From NCBI GenBank assembly GCA_009692065.1, contig SHZY01000001.1, forward strand, positions 34,610-98,609: a stretch of DNA of 64,000 bases, in the 5' to 3' direction. Each line of letters opens with the position of its first letter. The stretch's first letter is position 1. Shown here piece after piece: positions 35,826 through 47,800 of this stretch. The notes below the pieces were generated by a model. That model made no database searches, was not told where the DNA came from, and worked only from the letters and a program-made list of their open reading frames with translations. Both the position numbers and the translations under genes were made by a program. The DNA comes from Gemmataceae bacterium (GTDB taxonomy: Bacteria > Planctomycetota > Planctomycetia > Gemmatales > Gemmataceae).

Positions 35826-35896
35826 CCCCCCCCGGAAGCACCGGATTCGCCCGGCGCTTGGGATCGTATGCCGTGATCTCCGTGTCGATGCCGAGC
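35826..35896 (-). pseudogene. Orphan DUF1501 3' end fragment (first)
   Basis: Read on the minus strand, this short stretch encodes LGIDTEITAYDPKRRANPVL followed by PGG, clearly the DUF1501 C-terminal pattern (compare GIDPEATLYDHQRRPNPVLP of the gene at 37906). No other DUF1501 sequence adjoins it. It lies directly downstream of the UGA-containing thioredoxin-like gene. Confidence 0.7.
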
Positions 35897-35908
35897 GGGA
35901 GTACACGA

Positions 35909-37123
35909 TTACTCCAGGTAAGCCGCGTACCCCTTCTTGCCACCGTAATGCACGGCTGCGGGGGGCGTGCGCTTTTGCGCGTCGCTGTCAGAATCGGTGC
36001 TCAGGCGAAAGCCGATGGCGAGCGGGTACGGCACACCGATGGTGCCGTGTGTTTCGATGCCAGGCCCCGAACCTGCCACGCGCAAAGCCGGGCCCAAGGC
36101 GACAACGTCGAAACGCGTCAATTTGCCGGCTTTGACTTCGACGAATCCTAGCAGGTGGACGCCAAGGCGGCTGTGATCGTTTCGCGCCGGCCCCTTCACC
36201 CAGCCTTCCAGGTCCACCGCGCCGGTCAGCCGACCGTCGGCAAGGATCATGTCGAGCTTCTTGACGTGATCTGCCTTCCACATCGCGCCTGAGGTGAGAT
36301 GGCCGCCTGTGGTATTGATTAAGTGGAAGCGGGTGATGCGTTTCTTGAGGCTGTCAGGCAATTGGCCCTTGGCCATCGCCGCCACCTCGTCCGCGCGGAT
36401 CCACATGTTGTCGCGGCCCCACCTTTGCGGACCGGGCCAGTCTTTGCCGACCTTGACCATGCGCGAGGTCACGTGAACAACCACCGCACCCTCGGGGACG
36501 GGATAGAAGTTGTCGTCCCGATCGGCGCCGGCCGGCACTTTCCGCACATCCGCCTTGGCGGGTTGATAGTCCGCGATCACTGCCGCCAGCGCGGGGTTAT
36601 ACTTCTGGTAGATTTCACCACCGAGGCGCTGGAACAATAACTTGCCGCTCGGGTCGAAAGCAAACACGCTGTTCGACACGGCCTTGCCCGCCACCTTGCG
36701 GTAGAGTTCCCCCTCGGCGTCCTTGCGCCGTTCGATTTCGTGGTCCACAGCCACCGGGATAAATTGAGTGGAGATGAGCTTGACCAGATCCAGATCGCTA
36801 TTCAGCTTCGCACGGAAGCCCAGCACATTGGCTCAGCCACAGCCGAGCGGCCAACCGTCCGCTTGCCACATGAAAATTGGTTTACCTTCTTTTTCCGCCT
36901 GCGGAGCGGCTTCCACGATCGAGATGTGCCAGGGGATCGACTTCCACGGCTCGACCTTCGGTGGCTGCAGCGTGTGGAAGAGGGACGGAAAATTGGCGTC
37001 GGTCAGGCGGTCGAGGTCCGGCGTTTTTTGCTTCTCACCGGCAACCGCCGAGTTCGTGAGCCAGAGGCTGCTCATGGCAACTGCAATGATGAACGCGGCC
37101 GATCGGAATCTGATTGACGACAT
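35909..37123 (-). CDS. Secreted thioredoxin-like protein with in-frame UGA, candidate selenoprotein
   Basis: One reading frame of 404 codons interrupted only by TGA at 36833-36835 (codon 97). Start ATG 37123 follows AGGAG at 8 bp and gives a signal peptide (RSAAFIIAVAMSSLWLTNSA then VAG). Before the TGA comes a thioredoxin-like approach EKEGKPIFMWQADGWPLGCG, and after it the fold continues: ANVLGFRAKLNSDLDLVKLI, then STQFIPVAVD. The TGA occupies a redox-active-site position two residues after Cys95 (CxU). A hairpin follows within 15 bases. If read as selenocysteine, a full 404-residue protein results; if not, the gene is a nonsense mutant. The region after about 200 has no family I recognise. 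Confidence 0.72.
36802..36822 (-). promoter_or_regulatory. Candidate bacterial SECIS hairpin
   Basis: Minus strand, beginning about 13 bases after the UGA: stem GCTTC/GAAGC (5 bp, extendable by a G-U pair) with loop CGTGC containing GU. Position and size fit bacterial SECIS elements, but the stem is short and no folding program was run. Confidence 0.4.
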
Positions 37124-37144
37124 AGTTTTAAACTCCTGCAGTCC

Positions 37145-37202
37145 AAGCCCTGGGGTGAGGTACTGCGAACCCAGGGGTTCGCAGTACCTCACCCCGGGAC
37201 TT
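37145..37202. repeat. 28-bp inverted repeat (GGGGTGAGGTAC family)
   Basis: Arms 37145-37172 and 37175-37202, nearly perfect with almost no loop. Same family as 40576. Confidence 0.88.
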
Positions 37203-37219
37203 CCCGACAATTAGGTACA

Positions 37220-37324
37220 TCACGCAAACACCCCCTGAATCAGCCGCCCCGCCGGCAACACCGGGTTCGGCCGGCGCTGGCGGTCGTAGAGCGTCGTCTC
37301 CGGGTCGATGCCGAGGGCGTGATA
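37220..37324 (-). pseudogene. Orphan DUF1501 3' end fragment (second)
   Basis: Encodes YHALGIDPETTLYDRQRRPN then PVLPAGRLIQGVFA and a stop, 29 of 34 residues identical to the end of the full DUF1501 gene at 37906. The rest of a DUF1501 gene is absent; instead a toxin-antitoxin pair lies between this fragment and the intact gene. Confidence 0.85.
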
Positions 37325-37347
37325 GCGCCGCACGCCTCGTTTGCCCG

Positions 37348-37617
37348 TTACAACTGCTTCAAGAGCTTGTCGTAGTCCCCGTGCGACCCGATCCAGAACC
37401 AGGTCACGGTGTCGCCGTCCAATACGCCCACGGCCCGGTAGCCAATGCCCACGCGAGCCGAATAAGTCGGCGGGTCGGGATGGACCTTTTTGAAGTGCAA
37501 TCCCGGATGCGACGGGTTTTCGCGGAATAGCTTGTAAGCGTCCCGTGCTTGTGCGCGCACATGAGTCGGGAGTGCCGCCAACAGATCGCGGAACCGCCGC
37601 ACCGTGCGCGAATTCAT
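37348..37617 (-). CDS. RelE/ParE-superfamily toxin
   Basis: 89 residues, the family length. RFRDLLAALPTHVRAQARDA helices, then strands YSARVGIGYRAVGVL and a final TWFWIGSHGDYDKLLKQL typical of RelE-like ribosome-dependent or gyrase-directed toxins; which target applies cannot be told. Its ATG overlaps the antitoxin stop by 4 bp (ATGA-type coupling), the standard antitoxin-first order. Confidence 0.85.
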   Translation of the reverse strand: MNSRTVRRFRDLLAALPTHVRAQARDAYKLFRENPSHPGLHFKKVHPDPPTYSARVGIGYRAVGVLDGDTVTWFWIGSHGDYDKLLKQL

Positions 37618-37832
37618 AGCCGCTCCGGATCCAGGGCTTCCGTTTGCCCGGCGCGGTGCTCGGCAAGCGCCTCCCGCGCCAGGGCTGCGAGTTTATCCGA
37701 CGTACGTGCGATGTCACGGTCAAAATCGTCTTCGGCGGCGAGTTCAGCCAGCAAGCGGGAAGCCAGCACCTCCTGCTCCGAGTCGGAAAGCTTGGCGGCT
37801 TCGGTAAACGCCGTTTGGAGTAAGGTGGTCAT
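37614..37832 (-). CDS. Antitoxin of the RelE/ParE-type module
   Basis: 72 residues, acidic, mostly helical (LLQTAFTEAAKLSDSEQEVL; AAEDDFDRDIARTSDKLAAL), matching small antitoxins paired with RelE-type toxins. It should neutralise the toxin by binding it. A DNA-binding fold is not obvious, though such pairs usually autorepress. Upstream of the toxin, same strand. Confidence 0.82.
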   Translation of the reverse strand: MTTLLQTAFTEAAKLSDSEQEVLASRLLAELAAEDDFDRDIARTSDKLAALAREALAEHRAGQTEALDPERL

Positions 37833-37905
37833 GGCAAAAACTCCTTGTTCTACATTGTATCGCGTCCGGCAACCGGCCGCTTACGCGGCTCGGCTCACCA
37901 AACAA

Positions 37906-39288
37906 TCACGAAAACACCCCCGCAATCACCCGCCCCGCCGGCAACACCGGGTTTGGCCGGCGCTGGTGATCGTACAGCGTCGCCTCCGGGTCGATGCCGA
38001 GGGCGTGATAGATGCTCGCTGCAACATCGCCGGGGCCCCAGGGGGGGGTGACGGGAGCGGCCGCCTGGCGATCAGTCGCGCCGATGACCTGGCCGCCGCG
38101 CACGCCGCCGCCGGCGAAGAATAGCGAGCCCGCGGCGCCCCAGTGGTCGCGGCCGCCTTCACGGTTGATCCGCGGCGTGCGGCCAAACTCGGTCAGGAAC
38201 ACGACAAGCGTGCGGCCCAGCAAGCCGCGTTGATGCAGATCGTCGAGCAGGGCCGAGAAGGCGCGATCGACGCCGGCGAGGTGATAGGGATATTTGACGA
38301 AGTCGCAGATCTTCGGATGATTCTGCACCGGCGCGTTGTGATTGTCCCACAGGTTGCCGTATTCGGGATCGTAGCCGTAATCGACCATCACGAATCGTGC
38401 GCCAGCTTCGACCAGCCGGCGCGCCAGCAAGCAGCGCTGGCCGATCTTGGTTCGGCCATAGCCGTCGCGCGCGCCGGCCGATTCCTGATGCAGATCGAAT
38501 GCCCGGCGCACGCCTGGTCGGGTCAGCATGTCAAACGCCGAGCGATACTGTGAGGCAAGTGCGTCCTCGTTTTGCATCATCGACGATTCGACTCGTTCCC
38601 GCAATGTCTGCCGACTCGATAGCCGCGACACACTGAGGCCCGCCGGAAGTTGCAAGCCCTGCTGGTTGAACTCGTCCTCCGACGCCTCGGCAACTCTCGC
38701 CGTGAAGTCCTCGTTGCGAGGTGTGCCGCCGGTGGAGAATGGATCATACTGCCGACCCAGCCAGCCGCCGGTGAAGAGAGCATACGGCGGCGGCCCAGGC
38801 CGGGTCGTGCCGGGGATCGCGATGTAGCCCGGGAAGCCGGCGCGCGGCCCCTGGAGATGCGCGACGATCGAGCCGATGTTCGGCTCCGTCATCAGCTGGG
38901 CCATCGTCACCTTGCGGCCCGAGAGTGCGTACACCTGGCTGAGGAGATGATCGTTCGAGTCATGCGAGAAACTTCGCAGCAAGCAGAAATGCTGCGTCGA
39001 GGCCGCCATGCGCGGCATCACTTCGCCGAAGCGCACGCCGGGAATCGCTGTCTGCACGGAGCCGAGCGAGCCGCGGATTTCCTCGGATGCACCTGGCTTC
39101 GGATCGAATGAATCGATGTGCGTAACGCCGCCCATCAGGTTCAAGAGAATGACCGAATCGGCGCTGGCGCGATGCGTCGCATCGGCCTTCAACGTGTCCG
39201 GCAAAAGCGAGCCGGCGAGGCCTAGCGCGCCGATCTTGAGCATGTCGCGGCGGCGAAGCAGACTATTCCAGGAGTTTGGAAAATCCAT
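37906..39288 (-). CDS. DUF1501 family protein, Tat-exported
   Basis: 460 residues from ATG 39288, complete. Twin-arginine start LLRRRDMLKIGALGLAGSLL. Family marks: ILLNLMGGVTHIDSFDPKP (metal-site Asp/His), DYGYDPEYGNLWDNHN, LTEFGRTPRINREGGRDHW, FAGGGVRGGQVIGATDR and the end YHALGIDPEATLYDHQRRPN. Function unknown; copies are numerous in planctomycetes and often next to PSCyt1/DUF1549/DUF1553 genes. Divergent from the SPFH gene. Its 3' end is duplicated at 37220. Confidence 0.95.
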   Translation of the reverse strand: MDFPNSWNSLLRRRDMLKIGALGLAGSLLPDTLKADATHRASADSVILLNLMGGVTHIDSFDPKPGASEEIRGSLGSVQTAIPGVRFGEVMPRMAASTQHFCLLRSFSHDSNDHLLSQVYALSGRKVTMAQLMTEPNIGSIVAHLQGPRAGFPGYIAIPGTTRPGPPPYALFTGGWLGRQYDPFSTGGTPRNEDFTARVAEASEDEFNQQGLQLPAGLSVSRLSSRQTLRERVESSMMQNEDALASQYRSAFDMLTRPGVRRAFDLHQESAGARDGYGRTKIGQRCLLARRLVEAGARFVMVDYGYDPEYGNLWDNHNAPVQNHPKICDFVKYPYHLAGVDRAFSALLDDLHQRGLLGRTLVVFLTEFGRTPRINREGGRDHWGAAGSLFFAGGGVRGGQVIGATDRQAAAPVTPPWGPGDVAASIYHALGIDPEATLYDHQRRPNPVLPAGRVIAGVFS

Positions 39289-39364
39289 CGACAATCCCCC
39301 AATTCACAATGTCCTCATCCTATCGGCGATTTCAGAGCACGCAAAGCAATTCTGAACTGCCCCC

Positions 39365-39393
39365 TTGACTCTGTAATAGCATAGCGATATCAT
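39365..39393 (+). promoter_or_regulatory. Sigma70-type promoter of the SPFH gene
   Basis: TTGACT (39365-39370), 17-bp spacer, TATCAT (39388-39393) in an AT-rich pocket of a GC-rich genome. Predicted start about 35 bp before the ATG at 39434. Confidence 0.65.
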
Positions 39394-39433
39394 ATAAATA
39401 TCAAAAAGATCTCACACCTGAAGGGAGCCTGCG

Positions 39434-40324
39434 ATGAGCAAAGAAAGACCTGCGCACCTGGCTAACGGTTACTTCATGCTGTTGATAGTGATCCTGATGT
39501 TCCTGGTCACCATCGGCCTATTCATTGGCGGCATCTTTGCCCAGGAAGCCCGGCAAACCGTTGCCGGCGGTTCGGGCATGGCGGCGGCCGTCCTCCTGTT
39601 CATCAGTACCATCGTCACCTGCAACGGCTTCCTCGTTCTACTCCCCAACGAAGCCGGGTTGCTCACGCTGTTCGGTTCCTACTCCGGAACGGCGAGGGAG
39701 AGTGGCTTCTGGTGGGCCAACCCGTTCATGATGAAACGCAAACTCTCGCTCCGCTCGCGCAACCTCGAAGGTGGCAAGCTCAAGGTCAACGACAAGCAGG
39801 GCAACCCCATCGAGATCGCCGTCGTCGTCGTCTGGCGCATCGAGGATACTGCCCAGGCAGCATTCGACGTCGAGAATTTTGAGACCTACGTCCGCATCCA
39901 GAGCGAAACGGCGGTCCGACATCTCGCCAATTCCTACGCCTACGATCACGGCGAGGCCAACGAGATCACGCTCCGCAGCGGCGTCGATGAAGTGTCGGCA
40001 GCGTTGCGGGACGAGTTGCAGGAACGTCTATCGAAAGCCGGCGTCTATGCCGAGGAGGCGCGCTTGACGCACCTGGCCTACGCCCCGGAAATCGCCCAGG
40101 CTATGTTGCGCCGCCAGCAAGCAGAAGCCGTCATCGCCGCCCGCAAGATGATCGTACATGGGGCCGTCAGCATGGTGCAGATGGCGCTGCAAGAACTGGT
40201 TGACAAGAATATCGTGGTCTTCGACGAAGAACGTAAGGCAGCGATGGTCAGCAACCTCTTGGTCGTCCTGTGCGGCGAAGCCGAGGTGCATCCGGTGATC
40301 AACACGGGGACGTTGTACAACTAG
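39434..40324 (+). CDS. SPFH/Band 7 domain membrane protein
   Basis: 296 residues. Two N-terminal spans (YFMLLIVILMFLVTIGLFIG and a second about 50-70, AAVLLFISTIVTCNGFLVLL) followed by an SPFH/prohibitin-like domain: GTARESGFWWANPFMMKRKL, DKQGNPIEIAVVVVWRIEDT, VEEARLTHLAYAPEI-like stretch AEEARLTHLAYAPEIAQAM and a helical tail. SPFH proteins scaffold membrane microdomains or proteases. Ribosome site GGGAG is close to the ATG. A small RHH gene follows after an inverted repeat. Confidence 0.93.
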   Translation: MSKERPAHLANGYFMLLIVILMFLVTIGLFIGGIFAQEARQTVAGGSGMAAAVLLFISTIVTCNGFLVLLPNEAGLLTLFGSYSGTARESGFWWANPFMMKRKLSLRSRNLEGGKLKVNDKQGNPIEIAVVVVWRIEDTAQAAFDVENFETYVRIQSETAVRHLANSYAYDHGEANEITLRSGVDEVSAALRDELQERLSKAGVYAEEARLTHLAYAPEIAQAMLRRQQAEAVIAARKMIVHGAVSMVQMALQELVDKNIVVFDEERKAAMVSNLLVVLCGEAEVHPVINTGTLYN

Positions 40325-40403
40325 TCCGTAGTCCGTGGTCCGTAGTCCGTAGCACAGAATGACGGACCACGGACTACGGACCACGGACCACGGACCACGG
40401 ACC
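40323..40403. repeat. Inverted repeat (AGTCCGTAGTCCGTGG family)
   Basis: Arms of tandem GTCCGTAG-type units on both sides of a short loop, ending immediately at the ATG at 40404. Same family as 50644. The left arm touches the SPFH stop codon. Confidence 0.85.
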
Positions 40404-40589
40404 ATGAAAGAACGCAAACCCTTCCTGCTGCGGATCGATCCGATCTTGCACCTGGCCCTCGAAGCGTGGGCCCACCAGGAGTTACGCAGCCTGAACGGGC
40501 AGATCGAATATCTGTTGAAGGAGGCGGTGGCGAAACTCCGGAAAGCAATCGCGGAGGTTGAATCGGAGAATCGGGAAGCCCCGGGGTGA
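40404..40589 (+). CDS. Small ribbon-helix-helix (Arc-like) protein
   Basis: 61 residues from ATG 40404. [20 protein letters not shown] then [16 protein letters not shown] matches the strand-helix-helix of Arc/RHH DNA-binding proteins. Small proteins of this type next to SPFH genes are known in other phyla (from memory). The C-terminus SENREAPG and stop codon come from the arm of an inverted repeat. It may regulate the SPFH gene. Confidence 0.75.
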   Translation: MKERKPFLLRIDPILHLALEAWAHQELRSLNGQIEYLLKEAVAKLRKAIAEVESENREAPG

Positions 40590-40634
40590 GGTACGCCGAA
40601 CCCCGGGGTTCGGGGTACCTCACCCCCGGGGCTT
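40576..40634. repeat. Inverted repeat (CCCCGGGGTGAGGTACG)
   Basis: Arms 40576-40604 and 40605-40634, about 29 bp with virtually no loop, same family as 37145. The left arm is coding for the RHH protein's end, the right arm lies beside the stop of the DUF900 gene. Confidence 0.88.
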
Positions 40635-40637
40635 GCA

Positions 40638-41912
40638 TCACTTCAGATAATCATCCGTCAACTCCCAGGTCCCCTCCGTTGGTTGCGACAGCGGCCGGCC
40701 ATTCGCGGCCCAGGGATCGCGGCGGTCACGCAAGACGAGGATCAAATCCGATAGCGTGGCCGGGTGGGTGAAAGCATAGTTGTGGCTCATCCAGAAGCCC
40801 GAGACCTTGCATTCGATGAACTGCACGTTGGGCAACCTCGCCAGACCGTGGCGGATCCTGAGGTTGATGTCCTTGCCCGCCAGCATGCCGAGCCGGCGCC
40901 GGCTGGCAAAGATCAAGTCGGCCGCCTCGATTGTCTTGTCGTGCTGCGAGGCGTAGATGGTGGTCCGCCGGGCCGCCTGCAGCAGGTTCTCGCCGACGAA
41001 GCGCTGTATGAACACCTCCTCGTCCACATCGGGGGCGGCCAGGACGAGGTTTTCGAGCTTCAATTCGTGCTGCGTCGATTTACCCTGGGCGCGGTAGGCG
41101 AGATTGAGTTCACGCAAGGCCGTGATGGTCACGTCGCAGCCGCGGCTATGAGCGACAAGGTGGACGCGCTCGACGCCGGGACACTCCGCCACCGTCTTGA
41201 GGAAGCGGCGCAGGTGCGTGACGGTGAACTCGCCTGATTCGCGATCGTAGGCATATCCTCGTATGCCACCCAATCCCGCGGGCCACGAGTACGCGACCGG
41301 CACACCGACGCGGCCCATGAAATGCCAGACCTCCGCGGTACGGAAGACGGCATCGTCAAAGCTGTTGTTGACGCCGCGGATGAAGATGTAGACGTCTTTG
41401 TGCGCCGTCTGCGCCAGGCGCTGGCTCAACAGTTCGTGGAGTCGTTGGCGCTGCTCATCGCGCTCCTGCAACATGACCCGCGTGATCTCCAGGCCACTTT
41501 CGCTGAGCTGGGCCTGCTCCAACAGCGGCTTCAGCCGGCCGACCTCCTTGGTGCCGGCCAGCTTCAGTTGATACTCGCGGCTACGATTCTCCGTGGTACT
41601 ATCCTGGACCAGTTCCTTCCAGCTCGAATGCGGCGTCAGGCTGACAATGGCGACGCCGAACGCCAGACTGGTCGAGCGCCCGTGGCCATAGACCGGCCTC
41701 TTGCCGGCGACGCCGACTAGCTCAACGGTCCGATCCGTCGCATACAAGACTTCCGCCTCCGTTTTTCGACAGTCCGCCGGACACGCCGCGTAAACTTCTC
41801 GCCCGTCCGCATGGCGCAGCAGATTCGGCGTCGCCACCAGATAGCGATGGCACCCCGCCGCCGGCAGCAGCAGGATTACGAGCAACCAGCTTGTTATTCG
41901 CGAGATTCCCAT
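40638..41912 (-). CDS. DUF900-type alpha/beta hydrolase, predicted lipoprotein
   Basis: 424 residues from ATG 41912, giving a lipoprotein signal SRITSWLLVILLLPAAGC (lipobox PAAGC). The hydrolase part has KDVYIFIRGVNNSFDDAVFR, GVPVAYSWPAG, and the nucleophile elbow VHLVAHSRGCD; acid and His are in the C-terminal half (SHNYAFTHPATLSDL). A coiled linker with many Gln/Glu/Arg (about 125-180) lies before the domain. Substrate unknown; probably anchored in an envelope membrane. Confidence 0.88.
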   Translation of the reverse strand: MGISRITSWLLVILLLPAAGCHRYLVATPNLLRHADGREVYAACPADCRKTEAEVLYATDRTVELVGVAGKRPVYGHGRSTSLAFGVAIVSLTPHSSWKELVQDSTTENRSREYQLKLAGTKEVGRLKPLLEQAQLSESGLEITRVMLQERDEQRQRLHELLSQRLAQTAHKDVYIFIRGVNNSFDDAVFRTAEVWHFMGRVGVPVAYSWPAGLGGIRGYAYDRESGEFTVTHLRRFLKTVAECPGVERVHLVAHSRGCDVTITALRELNLAYRAQGKSTQHELKLENLVLAAPDVDEEVFIQRFVGENLLQAARRTTIYASQHDKTIEAADLIFASRRRLGMLAGKDINLRIRHGLARLPNVQFIECKVSGFWMSHNYAFTHPATLSDLILVLRDRRDPWAANGRPLSQPTEGTWELTDDYLK

Positions 41913-42315
41913 AGCGAGACACGCAATTTCTCTATTGTCCGCAACGTAACAGGCACGGGTGATAGCCGAGCCGCACGTTTCAATCAAGAGCGATTTTTCG
42001 TGGGACAGAATTCCGGGGGCCCGGCGCGGTTTGCAGAAAACGAACTACAACCACGGATTTCACGGATAACACGGATGGGAAATACCTCGTTGGCATTTTT
42101 CCCCATCCGTGTTATCCGTGAAATCCGTGGTTTATTCTTTCAAACCGTGTCGTGCACCCCAGGATTCCAATCCTGTCCGCTCCCAAGGGGAAAAGACAGG
42201 ATTGGAATCCTGTCCCACGGGAATCGCTCCGGCAGAACATTGCACCGGTGCGATCCTTTGGATAACCTAAGAAGAGTATTTCCACACACCGTGTTCCTCC
42301 ATCCAGCAATCCGCC
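41913..42315. other. 400-bp divergent region with two inverted repeats
   Basis: No gene. It holds a perfect 31-bp hairpin (42049-42079 with 42102-42132, ACCACGGATTTCACGG units) and a perfect 18-bp hairpin (42160-42177 with 42195-42212, CAGGATTCCAATCCTG, itself partly self-complementary). Promoters of the two divergent genes must lie here. Confidence 0.8.
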
Positions 42316-44805
<2,490 letters not shown>

Positions 44806-44815
44806 AATCCCATCC

Positions 44816-44855
44816 TCGTTTAGCGCCCGCGTGGCGCCGCGCGGGCGCTAAACGA
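44816..44855. repeat. Inverted repeat (TCGTTTAGCGCCCGCG family)
   Basis: Perfect arms 44816-44831 and 44840-44855. Lies between convergent genes; third clear copy of this family. Confidence 0.88.
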
Positions 44856-44868
44856 AGACCCGGCTCTC

Positions 44869-47800
44869 CTATTTCACCGAGATCGTCCTTACAATCCGCG
44901 TCACATTCCCGCCGCGATCGCGCACCGACACCGTCACAACGCCGCGATCCAGCGTCGAAATTGGTTCCGCCAACCGGTATTCCCACACCCCCTGGCTTGT
45001 CGTCTTGAACCTGGACGCCAGGTTGTCGCCGGCCTTGAAGCCATCAATCGCGAAGTCGGCGGTAACGTTGAACGACTTCAGATCCAGCCCCGTGTCGTAG
45101 TCGTGCATGCCGATGAGGATGCGGTTGAGCGACTTGTTGGCGTCCGGCGTCGGCTCGGTGACGGTCAGCGTCGGGCGGTTGTCGTCGAGCATCCACCCGT
45201 AGCCACGCACTTGCGGGTTGGCGGGATCGTAGTCGAGATCGATCGGGCAGCCGAGGTCGATCCAGCGGACGAAGGTGCGTTTCTCCTCATCGGAAAGTGG
45301 CGGGACCTTGCCATCGGGCGGGGGGCATTGCGGCGGCAGGTAATCGAGGTCGGCCAGGTTGCGATTCCCGTGGGTGTTGGCGAACGGCTTGCCCTTCCAC
45401 ATCAGCGTGTCGGCGTCGCCGAGGACCTTCTCCGTCGGGAAGTCGTCGTTGGTCCAGCCATCCGTGCGCTGGCCGTAGATCTTCCAGATGAGCAGGCTGC
45501 GGCGAGCCTGCAACTCGCGGATGTAGCGTGAGGCGTTGGTCTGCCGCCATTGGCCATTGTGGATCACCGGCTTGTAGCCGAACTTGGCTTCGCGGTCCAT
45601 CGCGAGGCGGTAATAGGTGCCGGGGACGGTAATGCCGCGGTTGGGCGGGCTGATCCTCGTTTCGTCGTCGAGTACCAATTTGCCAGCGGGCTCACGCCCG
45701 CTGTTCGCCGAGTGGCACGCAACGCAACTGCGATCGAGCAGCGGCTTGATGTCGCGATGGTACTCCACATTGACGACGTGCCCCCTCCCCTCTCCCGCGG
45801 AGGGGTGAGGGGAGGAATTGGCGTAACGCAGGCCGGTCTCGTTCTTGGCGTCCCACTGCCGCTTCGATTCGTCCTTCGCTTTCGCGGTCAACAGCGGCGT
45901 CTTCGTGGTGAGGTCGAAGACCTTGTAATCCTTGTCGGCGGCCGCGGTCTTTTCAAACGCCGTGGGCCGCTGGCTGTGAGCGTGGCAGCCGCCGCAATCG
46001 TTGCGGACTTCGCCGGGGCGCACCTGATGCCAGGTCTGAGCCATATTCAAGACCATGCCGTGCTTGTCGAGCGTCTGGAAGGTGAAGGCGACGTCGGCCG
46101 GGATCTTGGCAAGGAAGCTGGTATCGGGGTTGTTGTCGGGGTCGAGCGGTTGCTTGTTGTCGGTGAAATGGCGCAGCGGGATTTCACCCAGGATGCGAAG
46201 CCGTTCCTGCGCGTGGCTGAAGAATCGCCGGCCTGATTTGAAGCCCTGGTGGCGATCGGTGGTCGGCTCCATCGCGATGATGCGGACGGCGTGGATGTCG
46301 TCGTTCGAATATCTGCCGGCGTCGGAGCCCTGGTTGACCCAGTTCATTGACGCGCCGTTCTCCGACGTGTTGAACGGATCGAGCCCCTCATAGCCCACCT
46401 TGTTCTTTCCGGCGTAACTCGCCGTCACGCTGCCCGCCGGAACCGCGCCGCCCGGATAGCTCTCGCGCTTGTAGAAGCTCGAGGTGCCGATCAGGCCATA
46501 GGGCGTCCCTTCCGGCAACTGCGGCGACAGCTTGCCGTCGTTTGCGAGCGGCGTCAGATTCTTCGGCTCATTGACGCCGAAGATGCGCTTGTAGGGCACC
46601 ACGGCGCGTGGCCATTGCTCGTTGTAGTTGGGGTCGTTCTTGATAAGGCGCATTTGCGCGGGCTCGTCGATCGGTTTGCCATCCTTGATGAGATAGATGC
46701 CGCCGTCGGGCATCGGGTAGTGAGCGTACTGATGGTTCGCTGGGCCGGGGGTGTAGCAGGTTAGTAGGTGATTATACGGAGCGCCCGACGGATGCGTGAA
46801 CTTGCCGACGGCGGGCGAATCCTTTTGATCGCGGATCGACGGATTCGCCGGGCCTTCGCCGAAGTTGGCGAAACGGGTGAACGACTCGATGCCGCGCGGG
46901 CTGAACGGCAGCCGGCTATACTGCCCGCGGCCATTGGAGTGGCGGCCATTTCGCAGCGGCGGATTGCGCGGATCGCCGGTGTAGGCGGGACCGAACGCCG
47001 GCGGGATTTGCCCCTGAATGCGATAGATATCGTAACTCTTGTAGCCATCCTCGCCTGGCGGCAGGAGCTTGTAGTAGCCGCCGAAGCCGCTGTTATTCTG
47101 GTTGTAATACTCCTCGGCGATGATCGACTCGTCGGAAATCTGCGACTGGAAGTGAAACGCATTCGGCGCCCCTTCGCCAGGCAATAGCGCGCTCAACACG
47201 GGATTCCAGTTGGTGCCGTCCGGATTGATGATCCACAACCCCCACAGAATGCTGGAGCGTAGGCCTTGCGATTCAAGCGTGCTGAAGATCACCCGGCCAT
47301 CCTTCAGGATAACGGGGTGCAGCGCCATGCCGATGTTGAGGTGGCCGATCATTTCGATGTTCTTGCCGTCGTCGTCCATGACGAAGAGCTGCAACGTCGG
47401 CGACGGATGCTTGGGTGGCTTGAAGGCATTGCGATTGGAGGTGAAGATCAGCCGGCCGCCGGGCAGCGGGCACGGGCCCATGTTGAGAACGCCGTAGTTG
47501 AGCCAGGTCGTGTCCTTCTCGCCCTTGCGCATGGTGGCCGACCACTTCGCGGCCCCGGTGTTCGGCGTCCACTCTTGATGTGTGAGCTGGACGATCTTCT
47601 TCGTCTTGACGTTGATCTTGTAGATGTCGGCGCCCTGGTACGGCGGCTGGCCGTGCTGGCTGGTGCCCTTGAGTCCCTTGAGGTGCGAGTAGAAAACCCA
47701 TTGGCCATCAAGGGAGACGTACGGGTCGGTGACCGAACCATCGGCGCCGCCTTCGACGAGGCGTTCTTCGGTGCCGTCGGGATGCAGCAGCATCAAGTCG

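Noticed and set aside
40323-40403. Possible CRISPR-like tandem repeat (GTCCGTAG units)
   Set aside because: Units are adjacent without spacers and form a single hairpin, so it is an inverted-repeat element.
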